Program-made: the position numbers and the translations under genes
Source: JADJOY01 sp016713535 [NCBI: Deltaproteobacteria bacterium]
Lineage (GTDB): Bacteria > JADJOY01
NCBI GenBank assembly: GCA_016713535.1
Contig: JADJOY010000037.1
Span: 1 to 32,985, forward strand
DNA length: 32,985 nucleotides
Direction: 5' to 3'
In this document: positions 25,674 through 32,985 of the stretch, piece after piece
Numbering within the stretch: the first letter of the stretch is position 1
Layout of the letters: each line of letters opens with the position of its first letter
Notes under the pieces: model-generated
Seen by the model: only the letters and a program-made list of their open reading frames with translations
The model's database searches: none
Told to the model about the DNA's origin: nothing

Positions 25674-28600
25674 TCAGCGAGCTTCGATCGCGGCGAGCGC
25701 CGCTTTCGCCGCGGAGCGCAGGCTCTCCGGGTTGCGCTCGTCGAGGAGGCCGGTGAGGACCGGGATGGCCGCGCGTAGGCCGAGCGCACCGAGAGAGCGA
25801 GCCGCCGCGACCTGCACCATCGCGCGATCGTCCGGCGTGCGCGCGGCGTCGACGAGGAGCTCGATGAGGTCGCTGCGCTCGGGCTGGATGCGCAGGATCG
25901 CCTCGGCCGCCTCGACCGATCGCCTTCCCGACCCGCGTGGATCGGCGAGCGCACGCTCGAGGAGCGGGACAGGCTCGCGCCGAGCCGGATCGATCCGGGC
26001 GAGCGCGACCGCGGCGGCGAAGGAAGCCAGCACCTCGCTCGACTCGAGCGCCGCGAGGAGATCGGGCACGGCCGCCGACGCGGCGGACCCGAGCTGGCCG
26101 AGAGCCTCGAGGATCGCGACGCGGGCGCGCTGGCCGGCCGCCGGCAGCGCCGCGTGGAGGGCCGCGGCCGCGTCCACACCGGGAAAAAGTGCGCCGATGG
26201 CCCTCGCGACGCCTGCGCCGAGCTGATCGTCCTGTGCGCGCAGTGCCGTCGCCATCGCGGCGAGGACCTCCGGGCTGCGCGTGCCGATCCGCCGGAGGAC
26301 CGACACCGCGCTGAGCTTCGCGGAGTTGCCTCGCGACCCGAGCACCCCGAGCGCGTGGCGCTCGAGGGCCTCGCGGTCGAGCCCCGACCGCTGCAGCGCG
26401 CCGAGCGCCGTCCCACGCACCTCGGCAGACGAATCACCGAGCAGCTCCTCGATGACGGGTAGCAGCGACCGATCCTTCTGGGCGAGCGCCTCCAGCCCCG
26501 CGACCGACTCCGCGCGGATCATCCAGTCCGGGTCGGCGCGGGTCGCCAGCACGAGCGCTCGCGCCTCGGGCGGTGCGTGCGCCGCGACCGTCGCGAGCGC
26601 CTGGGCGGCGGGAATCCGCACCTTGCGCGAGGTCGAGGCGAGCGCCAGTCGAAGCCCTTCGACCGCCTCCGCGGGCGCGACCGCCGCGAGCGACGCGAGG
26701 CGCGTGATTGCGTTGACCTTCGAGCGGTCGCTGCCGGTGTGGAGCGCAACGAGGCTGCGCTCGACGTCCTTGCGCACCTTGCGCGGCTCGGACGGCTTGG
26801 TCCGAACCGCTCGCTCCCTCACCGCGGGCGTCACCGCCTCGGCCCGCCGTGCAGCCCAGTACGTCTCACTCGCCTTCGCCGCGTCGGTCGAGTCCGGGAG
26901 AATCGGCGCCAGGAGCGATTCCAGGTCGTCCAGGGTTCGACCCTCGCGAAGCCGCAGCCGGGTGGCCGCGCCGAGGGTCTCCACCTCGGCCACCGAGTCC
27001 AAGTCCACCGAAGCGAGCCGCTTCATCAGGTCGTGGCCGAGCCAAATCTGCTCGCCGACGGCGCGCAAGAAGCGACCGTTCCAGGCGCGATCGGTCACGT
27101 ACTCGCTAGGGATCCCGCAGACCGCCTCGTAGGGATTCGCTATCACACGGTGGAGGCTCGGCGCCCACGCCCAGCGCGCCACGAACGCCTGCAGCCCCTT
27201 CGCCCCATCTATCAGTGCGTCGAGGATCTCCGCCGCCAGCTTTTCGGCGCGCGAGACGGCCGCGGGCTCGAGTCCGTCCAGCGAGAGCCACAGCACCACG
27301 TGAGGCATGAACGTGCCCTCGCCCTCCGACCCCAGGATGGACTCGGTCCTCCCACGCGAATCCGTCGCCGAGGTTCGTGCCCAAGCTCGGCGAGCCGCCG
27401 GGCTGACTGGTGCTCGCGACCCACGAGCGGCTGCGCGCGAGCATCTTGCTCGAGGCTTGCCATTCGGCCGATCCGGCGAGGCGCCCGGCGGTGAGCACCG
27501 AGCTCCGTTGCGTCGCAGAACCCGTCATTGCCTCGACTCGAAACGCCCTGGGGCGCGGCGACGTGGCGAGTTCGTGCCAGCGCTCGAACGCGTCGGTCAC
27601 CAATGGTGCCGCTCGCCCGCGATCCGCGCCGAGCACCGCGCCCGCCACGAGCACCCGCGGCGCCGCCAGCACCTTGAGCTGCTGGCGGGTGCTCTCGGCG
27701 CGATGCGGGTCGATGCTGCGTTCGCAGCGGAGAGGCCTTCGCAAGGGTCCGAGCTCGGGCTCGGGGAGCTTCGCGAGAACCCGGAACACGCCCACCGCGC
27801 CGGGGTCGAGCGGCCGGCCGATCGCGGCGACCGCGAGGCAAAGCGGCGCGGCGCCCTCCGCACCAACCTCGGCCCGGATGCCCGCGTGGACCTCCCGATC
27901 GAGCTCGAGGTCGGGGAAGCGCGCCCCACATCCGAACGCGCCGACCTCACGCAGCTCGAAGCCCGCCTCGTGAAACGCGCCGGTGCGACGGCCCTCGCGC
28001 AGCCTTACGAGCGCGGCGAGCGGGCGGACGAGACCGGCATCCGCAGCCGGCCCCCACGCCACCACCGCGAGACCCGTGACCGTGGCGCCGTCGTTGCGGA
28101 CCGCTACGTGCGCGTGGACCTGCTGCCCGACGATGACCTCCGAGGGTCCGCCCACGGACGAGAGCCGCAGGCTGGGCTCGGCCGCACCGCTCGCGCTCTC
28201 GGCGGGCTGGGCCCCGAATCGCAGCGTCGTGAGGCCGTCGAGATCGACGTCCTTCAGATACTCGAAGCCGACCGAGACCCGCTCGACCTCCCAGCCCAGC
28301 ACGTCCGCCAGCTCGCCGACCTTCTCCTCGACGAAGACCTCGTGGCCGGCGAGCGCGGACGCGACGTCCTTGGCGTCCTTGCCCGGCAGGGCCACTCGCT
28401 CCCAGGGCGCCAGGTCCGCTGCCTTCGGACGGCGACGCGGGTGTTCGGGGTCGCGAACGAACTCGCCGATCCGCCTACCGCGGTCGAAGAGCCCGAGCGC
28501 CAGCAGGTCGCTGTCGAACACGAGCACGGAGACCGACGGCGCCGCGAGCGCGACCGAGATCGCAGCGGCGAGCTGCTCGAGCTTGCGATCGTCGAGGTCC

Positions 28601-28806
28601 TCGGTGTCCTGGTCGTAGATCGCGATCCAGCGCCCCGGCGGGCCGATGACCGCCGTGCGGACCGCCCGCTCCGGGTCGCCCTCGGCGAGCTCACGAAGAC
28701 CGGATCGTCCGAGCCGTTCCCGCACGGCGGCCACCACTCGCGCGTGAAAGGCGGCCACGTCCGCGCCCTCGCAGAGCACCTGGACGTTGGTGAACTTGGC
28801 TCCCAC
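25674..28806 (-). CDS. Large HEAT-repeat protein with an N-terminal unknown domain (one frameshift)
   Basis: Two open pieces join at one base near 27347. Reading across gives GTNLGDGFAWED, then ESILGSEGEGTFMPHVVLWL, so they are one protein of about 1040 residues. The first third (FTNVQVLCEGADVAAFHARV, IYDQDTEDLDDRKLEQLAAA) is not recognised. A beta-sandwich segment follows (PSEVIVGQQVHAHVAVRNDG). From about residue 680 there are HEAT/PBS-lyase-type helical repeats (SVAGLEALAQKDRSLLPVIE, EVRGTALGALQRSGLDREAL, AVPDLLAALESSEVLASFAA). The start is GTG 28806 or GTG 28839; the latter lies inside an 18-bp palindrome. There is no signal peptide. HEAT repeats bind other proteins, so a scaffold or regulator is likely. 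The ICMT-like gene is 20 bp downstream. Confidence 0.75.
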
Positions 28807-28830
28807 TGGGCGCTCCGGACGGACCTCGTC

Positions 28831-28886
28831 GTAAAGCACTTGCTATACAAAATCGTATAGCAAGTGCTTTACAGAATTCGTAAAGC
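28831..28886. promoter_or_regulatory. AT-rich 18-bp perfect palindrome with an alternative pairing arm
   Basis: GTAAAGCACTTGCTATAC (28831-28848) and its exact reverse complement (28855-28872) flank the loop AAAATC. A third arm, GTAAAGC (28880-28886), can pair with GCTTTAC at 28866-28872 instead. The region is far more AT-rich than its surroundings and lies just before the HEAT-protein start. An operator, a transcription or translation switch, or the end of a small transposon are the options. Confidence 0.6.
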
Positions 28887-28921
28887 TAAAGCTCCACAGT
28901 CGTCCCGAGCGACTTTCCGCG

Positions 28922-28944
28922 GCAAAAGAGGGCCCAAAAGGGCC
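28922..28944 (-). terminator. Intrinsic terminator-like hairpin after the UGT gene
   Basis: On the minus strand the stem GGCCC/GGGCC with loop TTTT is followed by CTCTTTTG. It begins about 10 bp after the stop of the UGT-like gene. The stem is short but GC-only, and the T run is short, so it is a moderate candidate. Confidence 0.5.
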
Positions 28945-28954
28945 ATCCATGGCC

Positions 28955-30220
28955 TCATTCCGCGGCCTTTTCCACCCAGGTTTCGAGCAAGTTCGTGGCG
29001 GCGGCGGGACCGTTTTCGCCGCGCATCCGGGCCGCCATCGCGGCGGCGCGGGCAGACATCTCGGGCGCGCCGAGGCCGGCGCGGATGCGCGCCGCGACAG
29101 CGTCCGGATCGGTGCGGAAGTACGAGAGCGGCGGCGGCGCTAGGCCGTGCTTGGCGAGCCGATCTCCCCACGAGCGCTGCTCGTCGGAGAAGTAGACCGC
29201 GACCGACGGCACGCCCGCTCGGGCCACCGTGTGCGACGTGCCGGCGCCACCGTGGTGGACCACGAACGAGCACCGCGGGAAGAGCCGCGTGTGGGGCGCG
29301 CGCGGCAAGAAGTAGAGCTGCCCGTCGCGGTGGCCCTCGGCGCGGCGCTCGCTCTTGAGCTGGATCACGGCGCGGACGCCGGCGCGGCGCGCGCCCTCGA
29401 CGAGGAGCTCGCGCGAGCGCGCCGGGTCGACCTGCTCGGACGAGCCGAACGACAGGAACACCGGCGGCGCGCCGCTCTCGAGGAAGGCGCTGAGGTCGGG
29501 CGGCGGCTGCCACGGCTCGGAGTCCTCGGGCAGCTCGAAGGCCCCACAGACCTGGTGACGCTCGTCCCAGTCGGAGGCACGAGGCCACAGCGCCGGGCTC
29601 GCTGCCAGGAGATTCAAGCCATCGGAGAGGAGCAGATCGGGGATCGCGACGCGCACCGGCGGCAGGCCTTCGCGGCGCAGCAGCTCGTTCGCGCCCTTCT
29701 TGCACATCACGCCCGCGAGTGCCGTCACCAGCCGCCACTGGGCGCGGGTGAGCCCGGGGATGCGCGGGAACCACACCGGCGGCTCGTCGCCGGTCGGCAC
29801 CATGCCGGGCCACGGCACGAAGGTGGCGAGCCGCGCGCCGGTCTTCCACGCCGCCACCCGCACGAACCATGCGGCGAAGTGCCCGACCACCACGTCCGAC
29901 GTCCTGCACAGCTCGAGCGCCGCGGCGTACATCGCGTCGAGGTGGGGATAGAAGGCCGCGGCGAGGACCTCGCGCATGAGCTTGAACTGGTTGCTCCCGC
30001 CGCCGGCGCGCGCGGCGATCTCGCCGAGTGGCGCGTTCATGCGCTCGGGGACCATCGTGAGCGGCACGCGAAGGCGCGCGGCGAGCGCGGAGTAGTCGGT
30101 GTCGTCGGCGCTGCTCGCGACCATCCGCACGTCGTGGCCGGCGCTCACCAGCGCGCCGCCCAGCGCGAGCAACGGCCGGATGTCGCCGTCCGAGCCCCAC
30201 GCCTGGATGCCGACGCGCAT
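28955..30220 (-). CDS. UGT/GT1-type glycosyltransferase (sterol- or macrolide-glucosyltransferase-like)
   Basis: The protein has 421 residues and a GT-B fold. The N-terminus MRVGIQAWGSDGDIRPLLAL then GGALVSAGHDVRMV is the classic start of the family. The sugar-nucleotide part has VFLSFGSSEQVDP and HHGGAGTSHTVARAGVPSV then VYFSDEQRSWGDRLAKHGLA, the donor-binding motif of sterol 3-beta-glucosyltransferases and macrolide transferases. It moves a sugar from UDP- or dTDP-sugar to a lipid- or terpenoid-like acceptor in the cytosol or at the inner membrane. The acceptor is unknown. The start ATG 30220 is divergent from the LLM gene, and no frameshift is seen. A longer upstream reading of the frame is not supported by homology. 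Confidence 0.88.
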   Translation of the reverse strand: MRVGIQAWGSDGDIRPLLALGGALVSAGHDVRMVASSADDTDYSALAARLRVPLTMVPERMNAPLGEIAARAGGGSNQFKLMREVLAAAFYPHLDAMYAAALELCRTSDVVVGHFAAWFVRVAAWKTGARLATFVPWPGMVPTGDEPPVWFPRIPGLTRAQWRLVTALAGVMCKKGANELLRREGLPPVRVAIPDLLLSDGLNLLAASPALWPRASDWDERHQVCGAFELPEDSEPWQPPPDLSAFLESGAPPVFLSFGSSEQVDPARSRELLVEGARRAGVRAVIQLKSERRAEGHRDGQLYFLPRAPHTRLFPRCSFVVHHGGAGTSHTVARAGVPSVAVYFSDEQRSWGDRLAKHGLAPPPLSYFRTDPDAVAARIRAGLGAPEMSARAAAMAARMRGENGPAAATNLLETWVEKAAE

Positions 30221-30278
30221 GGCGCGACGATACGGCCGGATGCACCGCCTGGCCAGCGCGATCGCCCCGGCTCCCGCC

Positions 30279-30307
30279 TTGGGCGCCCCGCGCACGCGGG
30301 CTAGAGT
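30279..30307 (+). promoter_or_regulatory. Possible promoter of the LLM oxidoreductase gene
   Basis: TTGGGC (30279-30284) and TAGAGT (30302-30307) are separated by 17 nt, 36 nt before the ATG at 30344. This is a fair sigma70-like match in a divergent intergenic gap. Confidence 0.4.
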
Positions 30308-30343
30308 TCGCGGTCCACCACGCGCCGACGAGGAAACGCCGTC

Positions 30344-31348
30344 ATGCCGAACGAGACCGGGATCGTTCCTTTCTGGAAGGGCTACGACCGCAAGAGCGTG
30401 CTGCGCTTCGCGCAGATGGCGGAGGACCTGGGCTACCACTCGATCTGGCTGCCCGAGGCTTGGGGCTACGAGCAGTTCCAGCTCCTGACCGAGATCGCGG
30501 TCCACACCAAGCGCATCAAGCTCGCCACCGGCATCACCAACATCTTCAGCCGCTCGGCTGCGCTGCTCGCGATGACGGCGGCGACGCTCGACGAGATCTC
30601 CGAGGGGCGCGTGATCCTCGGCCTCGGCACCAGCGGCAAGAAGGTGATCGAGAACCTCCACGGGCAGAAGTTCGAGAAGCCGCTCACGCGGATGCGCGAG
30701 ACGGTCGGCATCGTGAACGCGCTGCTCGCCGGCAAGCGGCTCAGCCCCGAGATGAGCTCGTTCTTCGAGGCGCGGAACTTCAAGCTCGAGATGACGCCGT
30801 TCCGGCCGCACATCCCGATCCACATCGCGTCGCTCAACGACAAGGCGATCATCCAGACCGGCGAGATCGCCGACGGCTGGATGCCCACCTTCTGGCCCTA
30901 CAAGCACTTCGGCGACGCGATCGCGCTCCTCGAGCAAGGCGCCAAGAAGGCCGGCCGCGACGTGAGCGAGATCGAGGTCTCGCCGTTCGTGACGGTGATC
31001 CCGTTCGACGACGTGAACTTCGCGCGCTCGATGGTGAAGCCGCTGGTGAGCTTCTACATCGGCGGAATGGGCGACTACTACCACAACATGTTCTGCCGGT
31101 TCGGCTTCAAGGAGAACGCCGATCACGTGCTCGCCACCTACAACGGCCCGGACCGCGCCAACGCGGCGGACGCCGTGAGCGACGAGCTGATCGACGCGAT
31201 CGCGATCTGCGGACCCACCAAGCACTGCCAGGAGAAGCTCGCCGAGTGGCGAACCCACGGGCTCGGCACCGCGATCCTCGGCCTGCCGACCAGCGCCCCC
31301 CCCGAGTTCACCGAGCAGTTCCTCAAGGACCTCGCGCCGTCACGATGA
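30344..31348 (+). CDS. LLM-class F420-dependent oxidoreductase
   Basis: The protein has 334 residues and a TIM barrel of the luciferase-like family: FAQMAEDLGYHSIWLPEAWG, then TGITNIFSRSAALLAMTAAT, then GRVILGLGTSGKKVIENLHG and IPIHIASLNDKAIIQTGEIA then DGWMPTFWP. The region GLGTSG with the AT-LDEISEGR helix is typical of F420-binding members. It reduces or oxidises a small substrate using F420; the substrate is unknown. A GAGGAAA ribosome site lies about 9 nt before the ATG. The 3' end overlaps the convergent membrane-protein gene by 26 bp. No F420 biosynthesis gene is in the window. Confidence 0.9.
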   Translation: MPNETGIVPFWKGYDRKSVLRFAQMAEDLGYHSIWLPEAWGYEQFQLLTEIAVHTKRIKLATGITNIFSRSAALLAMTAATLDEISEGRVILGLGTSGKKVIENLHGQKFEKPLTRMRETVGIVNALLAGKRLSPEMSSFFEARNFKLEMTPFRPHIPIHIASLNDKAIIQTGEIADGWMPTFWPYKHFGDAIALLEQGAKKAGRDVSEIEVSPFVTVIPFDDVNFARSMVKPLVSFYIGGMGDYYHNMFCRFGFKENADHVLATYNGPDRANAADAVSDELIDAIAICGPTKHCQEKLAEWRTHGLGTAILGLPTSAPPEFTEQFLKDLAPSR

Positions 31349-31949
31349 CCAGGGCGAGCTCCACGACCGCCAGCAACGCGAAGTAGATCCCCGCCCCGGC
31401 GGCGACGAGCGCACCGCTCGCCGCCGCCTGCTCGAGCCCGCCGAAGCGCGGCGCCGCGAGCCACACCCCCAGGGCGGCGAGCCCCATCGAGAAAACCTGC
31501 GCCACGGCCGTGCGCTTCCCGTAGCCGCGCAGCGCCGCGTGCTGCGCGGGCGTCCGCGCGCGGCCGAGCCACGCCCACACCACTCGCCTGAGCAACATCC
31601 CCACCCACATCGCGCCCGAGCGCGGGAACGCGACGATCGCGAGCAAGAGCAGCACGACCACCGCGGGCGCGCTCACCACGAGGACGATCGTGGAGAAGCC
31701 GACCGCCATCAGGCTGCCGCGGGTGGGCCGCGCCGCGGCGTCGCCCACCAGCCACACGACGCGCTGGGCCGCGAGACCCGCGAGCTCGACGGTGACGAGC
31801 ACCCACGCCTCGAAGAGCGCGAAGCCACCGCCGCCCGCGCCCGCGAGCGCGGCCGCGTGCAGGCAGTAGCCGGCGAACGCGAGCTCGAGCGCGGCGCCGG
31901 CGAGGCCGAGCAGCGTGCTCCACGCGCGCCGGACGCTCGATCGCTTCAT
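31323..31949 (-). CDS. Membrane protein, unknown family
   Basis: The protein has 208 residues. MKRSSVRRAWSTLLGLAGAA then LELAFAGYCLHAAALAG starts a series of four or five hydrophobic segments: FEAWVLVTVELAGLAAQRVV, LMAVGFSTIVLVVSAPAVVV then LLLLAIVAF, FSMGLAALGVWLAA, and IYFALLAVVELALVIV. A basic loop (LLRRVVWAWLGRARTPAQHA) lies in the middle. No enzyme motif is seen. It is divergent from mtgA by 59 bp and convergent with the LLM gene, which it overlaps at the 3' end. Confidence 0.7.
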   Translation of the reverse strand: MKRSSVRRAWSTLLGLAGAALELAFAGYCLHAAALAGAGGGGFALFEAWVLVTVELAGLAAQRVVWLVGDAAARPTRGSLMAVGFSTIVLVVSAPAVVVLLLLAIVAFPRSGAMWVGMLLRRVVWAWLGRARTPAQHAALRGYGKRTAVAQVFSMGLAALGVWLAAPRFGGLEQAAASGALVAAGAGIYFALLAVVELALVIVTARGP

Positions 31950-32008
31950 GGTCAGCTCGCTTCGACGGATGCCCGGCAGACGGGTACGGTTCGGCCGAGG
32001 AACCCGAG

Positions 32009-32701
32009 ATGGTGATGCGCTGGCTCCGTCGACGCGTGCGCCGCCTGGTGGCGTGGGCGGTCGCCGCCGGCGTGGCGGTGGTGGTGGCGGTGGCGGCGCT
32101 CGGCGTGGTCGACCCGCCGTTCACGCCACGCTCGATCTACCGCCGCGCCGTCGCGCTCCTCGCCTGGCAGCGCCTCCCTCCGCATGCGCCGACCGTCACC
32201 CTCGGCCGGTTGCCACGCCACCTGGTCCGGGCGCTGCTGGTGGCCGAGGACGCTCGCTTCTACCAGCACCACGGCTTCGATTGGGAGGAGATCCGCAAGG
32301 TCGCCGAGTCCGAGGAGATCGCCCGCGGCGCGTCGACGATCACGATGCAGGTGGCGCGCAACGTGTTCCTGTGGACCGGCCCGCGCGTGCGCGCGCCGCG
32401 CAAGGCCGGCGAGGTGTTGCTCACGCCGCTCCTCGAGTTGCTGCTCACGAAGAACCGGATCCTCGAGCTCTACTTCGACTGGTGCACGTTCTCGCCCGGC
32501 ACGATCGGGATCGGCGAGGCCGCGCGCAAGGCGTTCGGCGTGGCGCCGGAGGAGCTCGACGTCACCCAGTCCGTCTACCTGGTGGCGTGCCTGCCCAACC
32601 CGGACCTCTACTGCGGCGAGAAGTCGTCGCGGCGCCACGCCGCGAGGATGCGGTGGATCCGCTCGCGGATGAACGCGGCCGGTGCGGTCGCGGCGCCGTA
32701 G
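32009..32701 (+). CDS. mtgA: Monofunctional peptidoglycan transglycosylase (GT51)
   Basis: The protein has 230 residues. An N-terminal membrane anchor (LVAWAVAAGVAVVVAVAALG) follows a basic start. The GT51 motifs are complete: E80-DARFYQHHGFDW with the catalytic glutamate, GASTITMQVARNVFLW, KNRILELYFDW and GIGEAARKAFG. It joins lipid II units into glycan strands at the periplasmic face of the inner membrane. A ribosome site (GAGGAA) lies about 6 nt before the first ATG at 32009; a second ATG at 32015 is possible. The stop TAG overlaps the first base of a REP-like palindrome. Confidence 0.93.
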   Translation: MVMRWLRRRVRRLVAWAVAAGVAVVVAVAALGVVDPPFTPRSIYRRAVALLAWQRLPPHAPTVTLGRLPRHLVRALLVAEDARFYQHHGFDWEEIRKVAESEEIARGASTITMQVARNVFLWTGPRVRAPRKAGEVLLTPLLELLLTKNRILELYFDWCTFSPGTIGIGEAARKAFGVAPEELDVTQSVYLVACLPNPDLYCGEKSSRRHAARMRWIRSRMNAAGAVAAP

Positions 32702-32728
32702 GCGGCCCGCCGGAGGCGGGCCCTCCAG
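32701..32728. repeat. REP-like palindrome unit at the mtgA stop
   Basis: Stem GGCCCGCC/GGCGGGCC with loop GGA, then the tail CTCCAG, the same tail as at the four other loci. The apex is shorter than ACGGAG, so it is a divergent member or a chance terminator with the same tail. Confidence 0.6.
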
Positions 32729-32740
32729 ACCAAGGTGACG

Positions 32741-32985
32741 ACCGGATTGGTTGGGGAACCGCACCGCAATCGACCGGATCGGCGACGCAACGCCGGGGCG
32801 TATCGCCGGTCGCGCGGCGCGCGACCCTCCCGCGGGGGGACGGAGCCCCCCGCGCTACGAAGACCATCGTAGACCTTATGGAGCGACCGGCTCCATCTCG
32901 CAAAACGTGGTTAATCGGTGGTGCAGCCACCACCCTCGGGTTAGCGCCCGAGGGCGCCAGCGAGGACCGGCAGGGGCAAGCTTAC
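32741..32985 (+). ncRNA. Structured RNA candidate, possibly HEARO/omega RNA of an IscB/IsrB element (cut by window end)
   Basis: The stretch holds almost only stem-loops: GATTG..CAATC around GGTT/AACC (32745-32771), GGCGA-CGC/GCG-TA-TCGCC (32781-32807), GGTCGCGC/GCGCGACC (32808-32826), CGCGGGGGG/CCCCCCGCG (32831-32854), CTACGA/TCGTAG (32855-32872), ATGGAGC/GCTCCAT (32878-32896), GGTGGTG/CACCACC (32917-32934) and CCCTCGGG/CCCGAGGG (32933-32954, sharing two bases with the previous stem). No frame is open through it. Unpaired GGGGAACCGC and GCAAAACGTGG resemble, from memory, conserved parts of HEARO/omega RNAs that precede IscB or IsrB genes. That match is not verified. If correct, the nuclease gene begins just after the window. 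Confidence 0.45.

Noticed and set aside
28955-31258. UGT-like gene extended upstream to a 767-residue protein
   Set aside because: The extra part is the antisense of the LLM gene. The family N-terminus MRVGIQAWGSDGD begins at 30220.

Overview
The window is GC-rich throughout. It carries many lipoprotein signal peptides, a monofunctional peptidoglycan transglycosylase, two F420-type oxidoreductases and FG-GAP surface lipoproteins. This suggests a Gram-negative, high-GC environmental bacterium (Myxococcota-, Binatota- or Verrucomicrobia-like). The lineage is inferred from gene content and could be wrong. No rRNA, tRNA or CRISPR array was seen.

Layout. 1-2957: remains of a large CehA/McbA-type PHP metallohydrolase, broken by many frameshifts. 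2975-3844: an intact REP-associated tyrosine transposase (RAYT) flanked on both sides by paired inverted palindromes (BIME-like). 3857-5367 (minus): a frameshifted NuoF-like flavin/Fe-S subunit. 5425-5602: a small element with 17-bp terminal inverted repeats. 5664-7319: two broken exported-protein genes. 7350-7525: a deleted old duplicate of the NuoF-like gene. 7631-12767: two tandem FG-GAP/VCBS lipoproteins whose first 1.1 kb is nearly identical while the rest is only paralogous. 12814-15819: glyoxalase II, a PPOX/F420-type flavoprotein and two lipoproteins. 15840-15995: palindrome locus 3. 16011-21368: a two-domain glycosyltransferase, a CoA-transferase/GNAT fusion and a haem-c type DUF3365 lipoprotein. 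21197-21720: an 11-unit palindrome array. 21726-23730: a divergent AraC regulator and SAM methyltransferase. 24171-31949: a small hypothetical, a PTP-like protein, an ICMT-like methyltransferase, a large HEAT-repeat protein, a UGT-type glycosyltransferase, an LLM F420 oxidoreductase and a membrane protein. 32009-32701: mtgA, ending in another palindrome. 32741-32985: a run of perfect stem-loops that looks like the 5' part of a structured RNA, possibly an IscB/IsrB (HEARO/omega) RNA whose gene would lie just beyond the window.

The main system is the RAYT and its palindromes. Units share a CTCCAG tail and an ACGAAG/ACGGAG apex, while the stem arms change together and keep pairing. They occur at four loci over about 18 kb, with a fifth possible relative at 32.7 kb, always beside or between genes, and in one case they encode the C-terminus of a protein. 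The second point to check is the right-hand structured RNA.

Frameshifts are dense in the first 7.4 kb and sparse later. One in the FG-GAP pair is a T4/T5 homopolymer difference, so consensus error of a long-read assembly is a live explanation. The intact RAYT in the middle of the broken genes is the main reason to keep real gene decay open as well.
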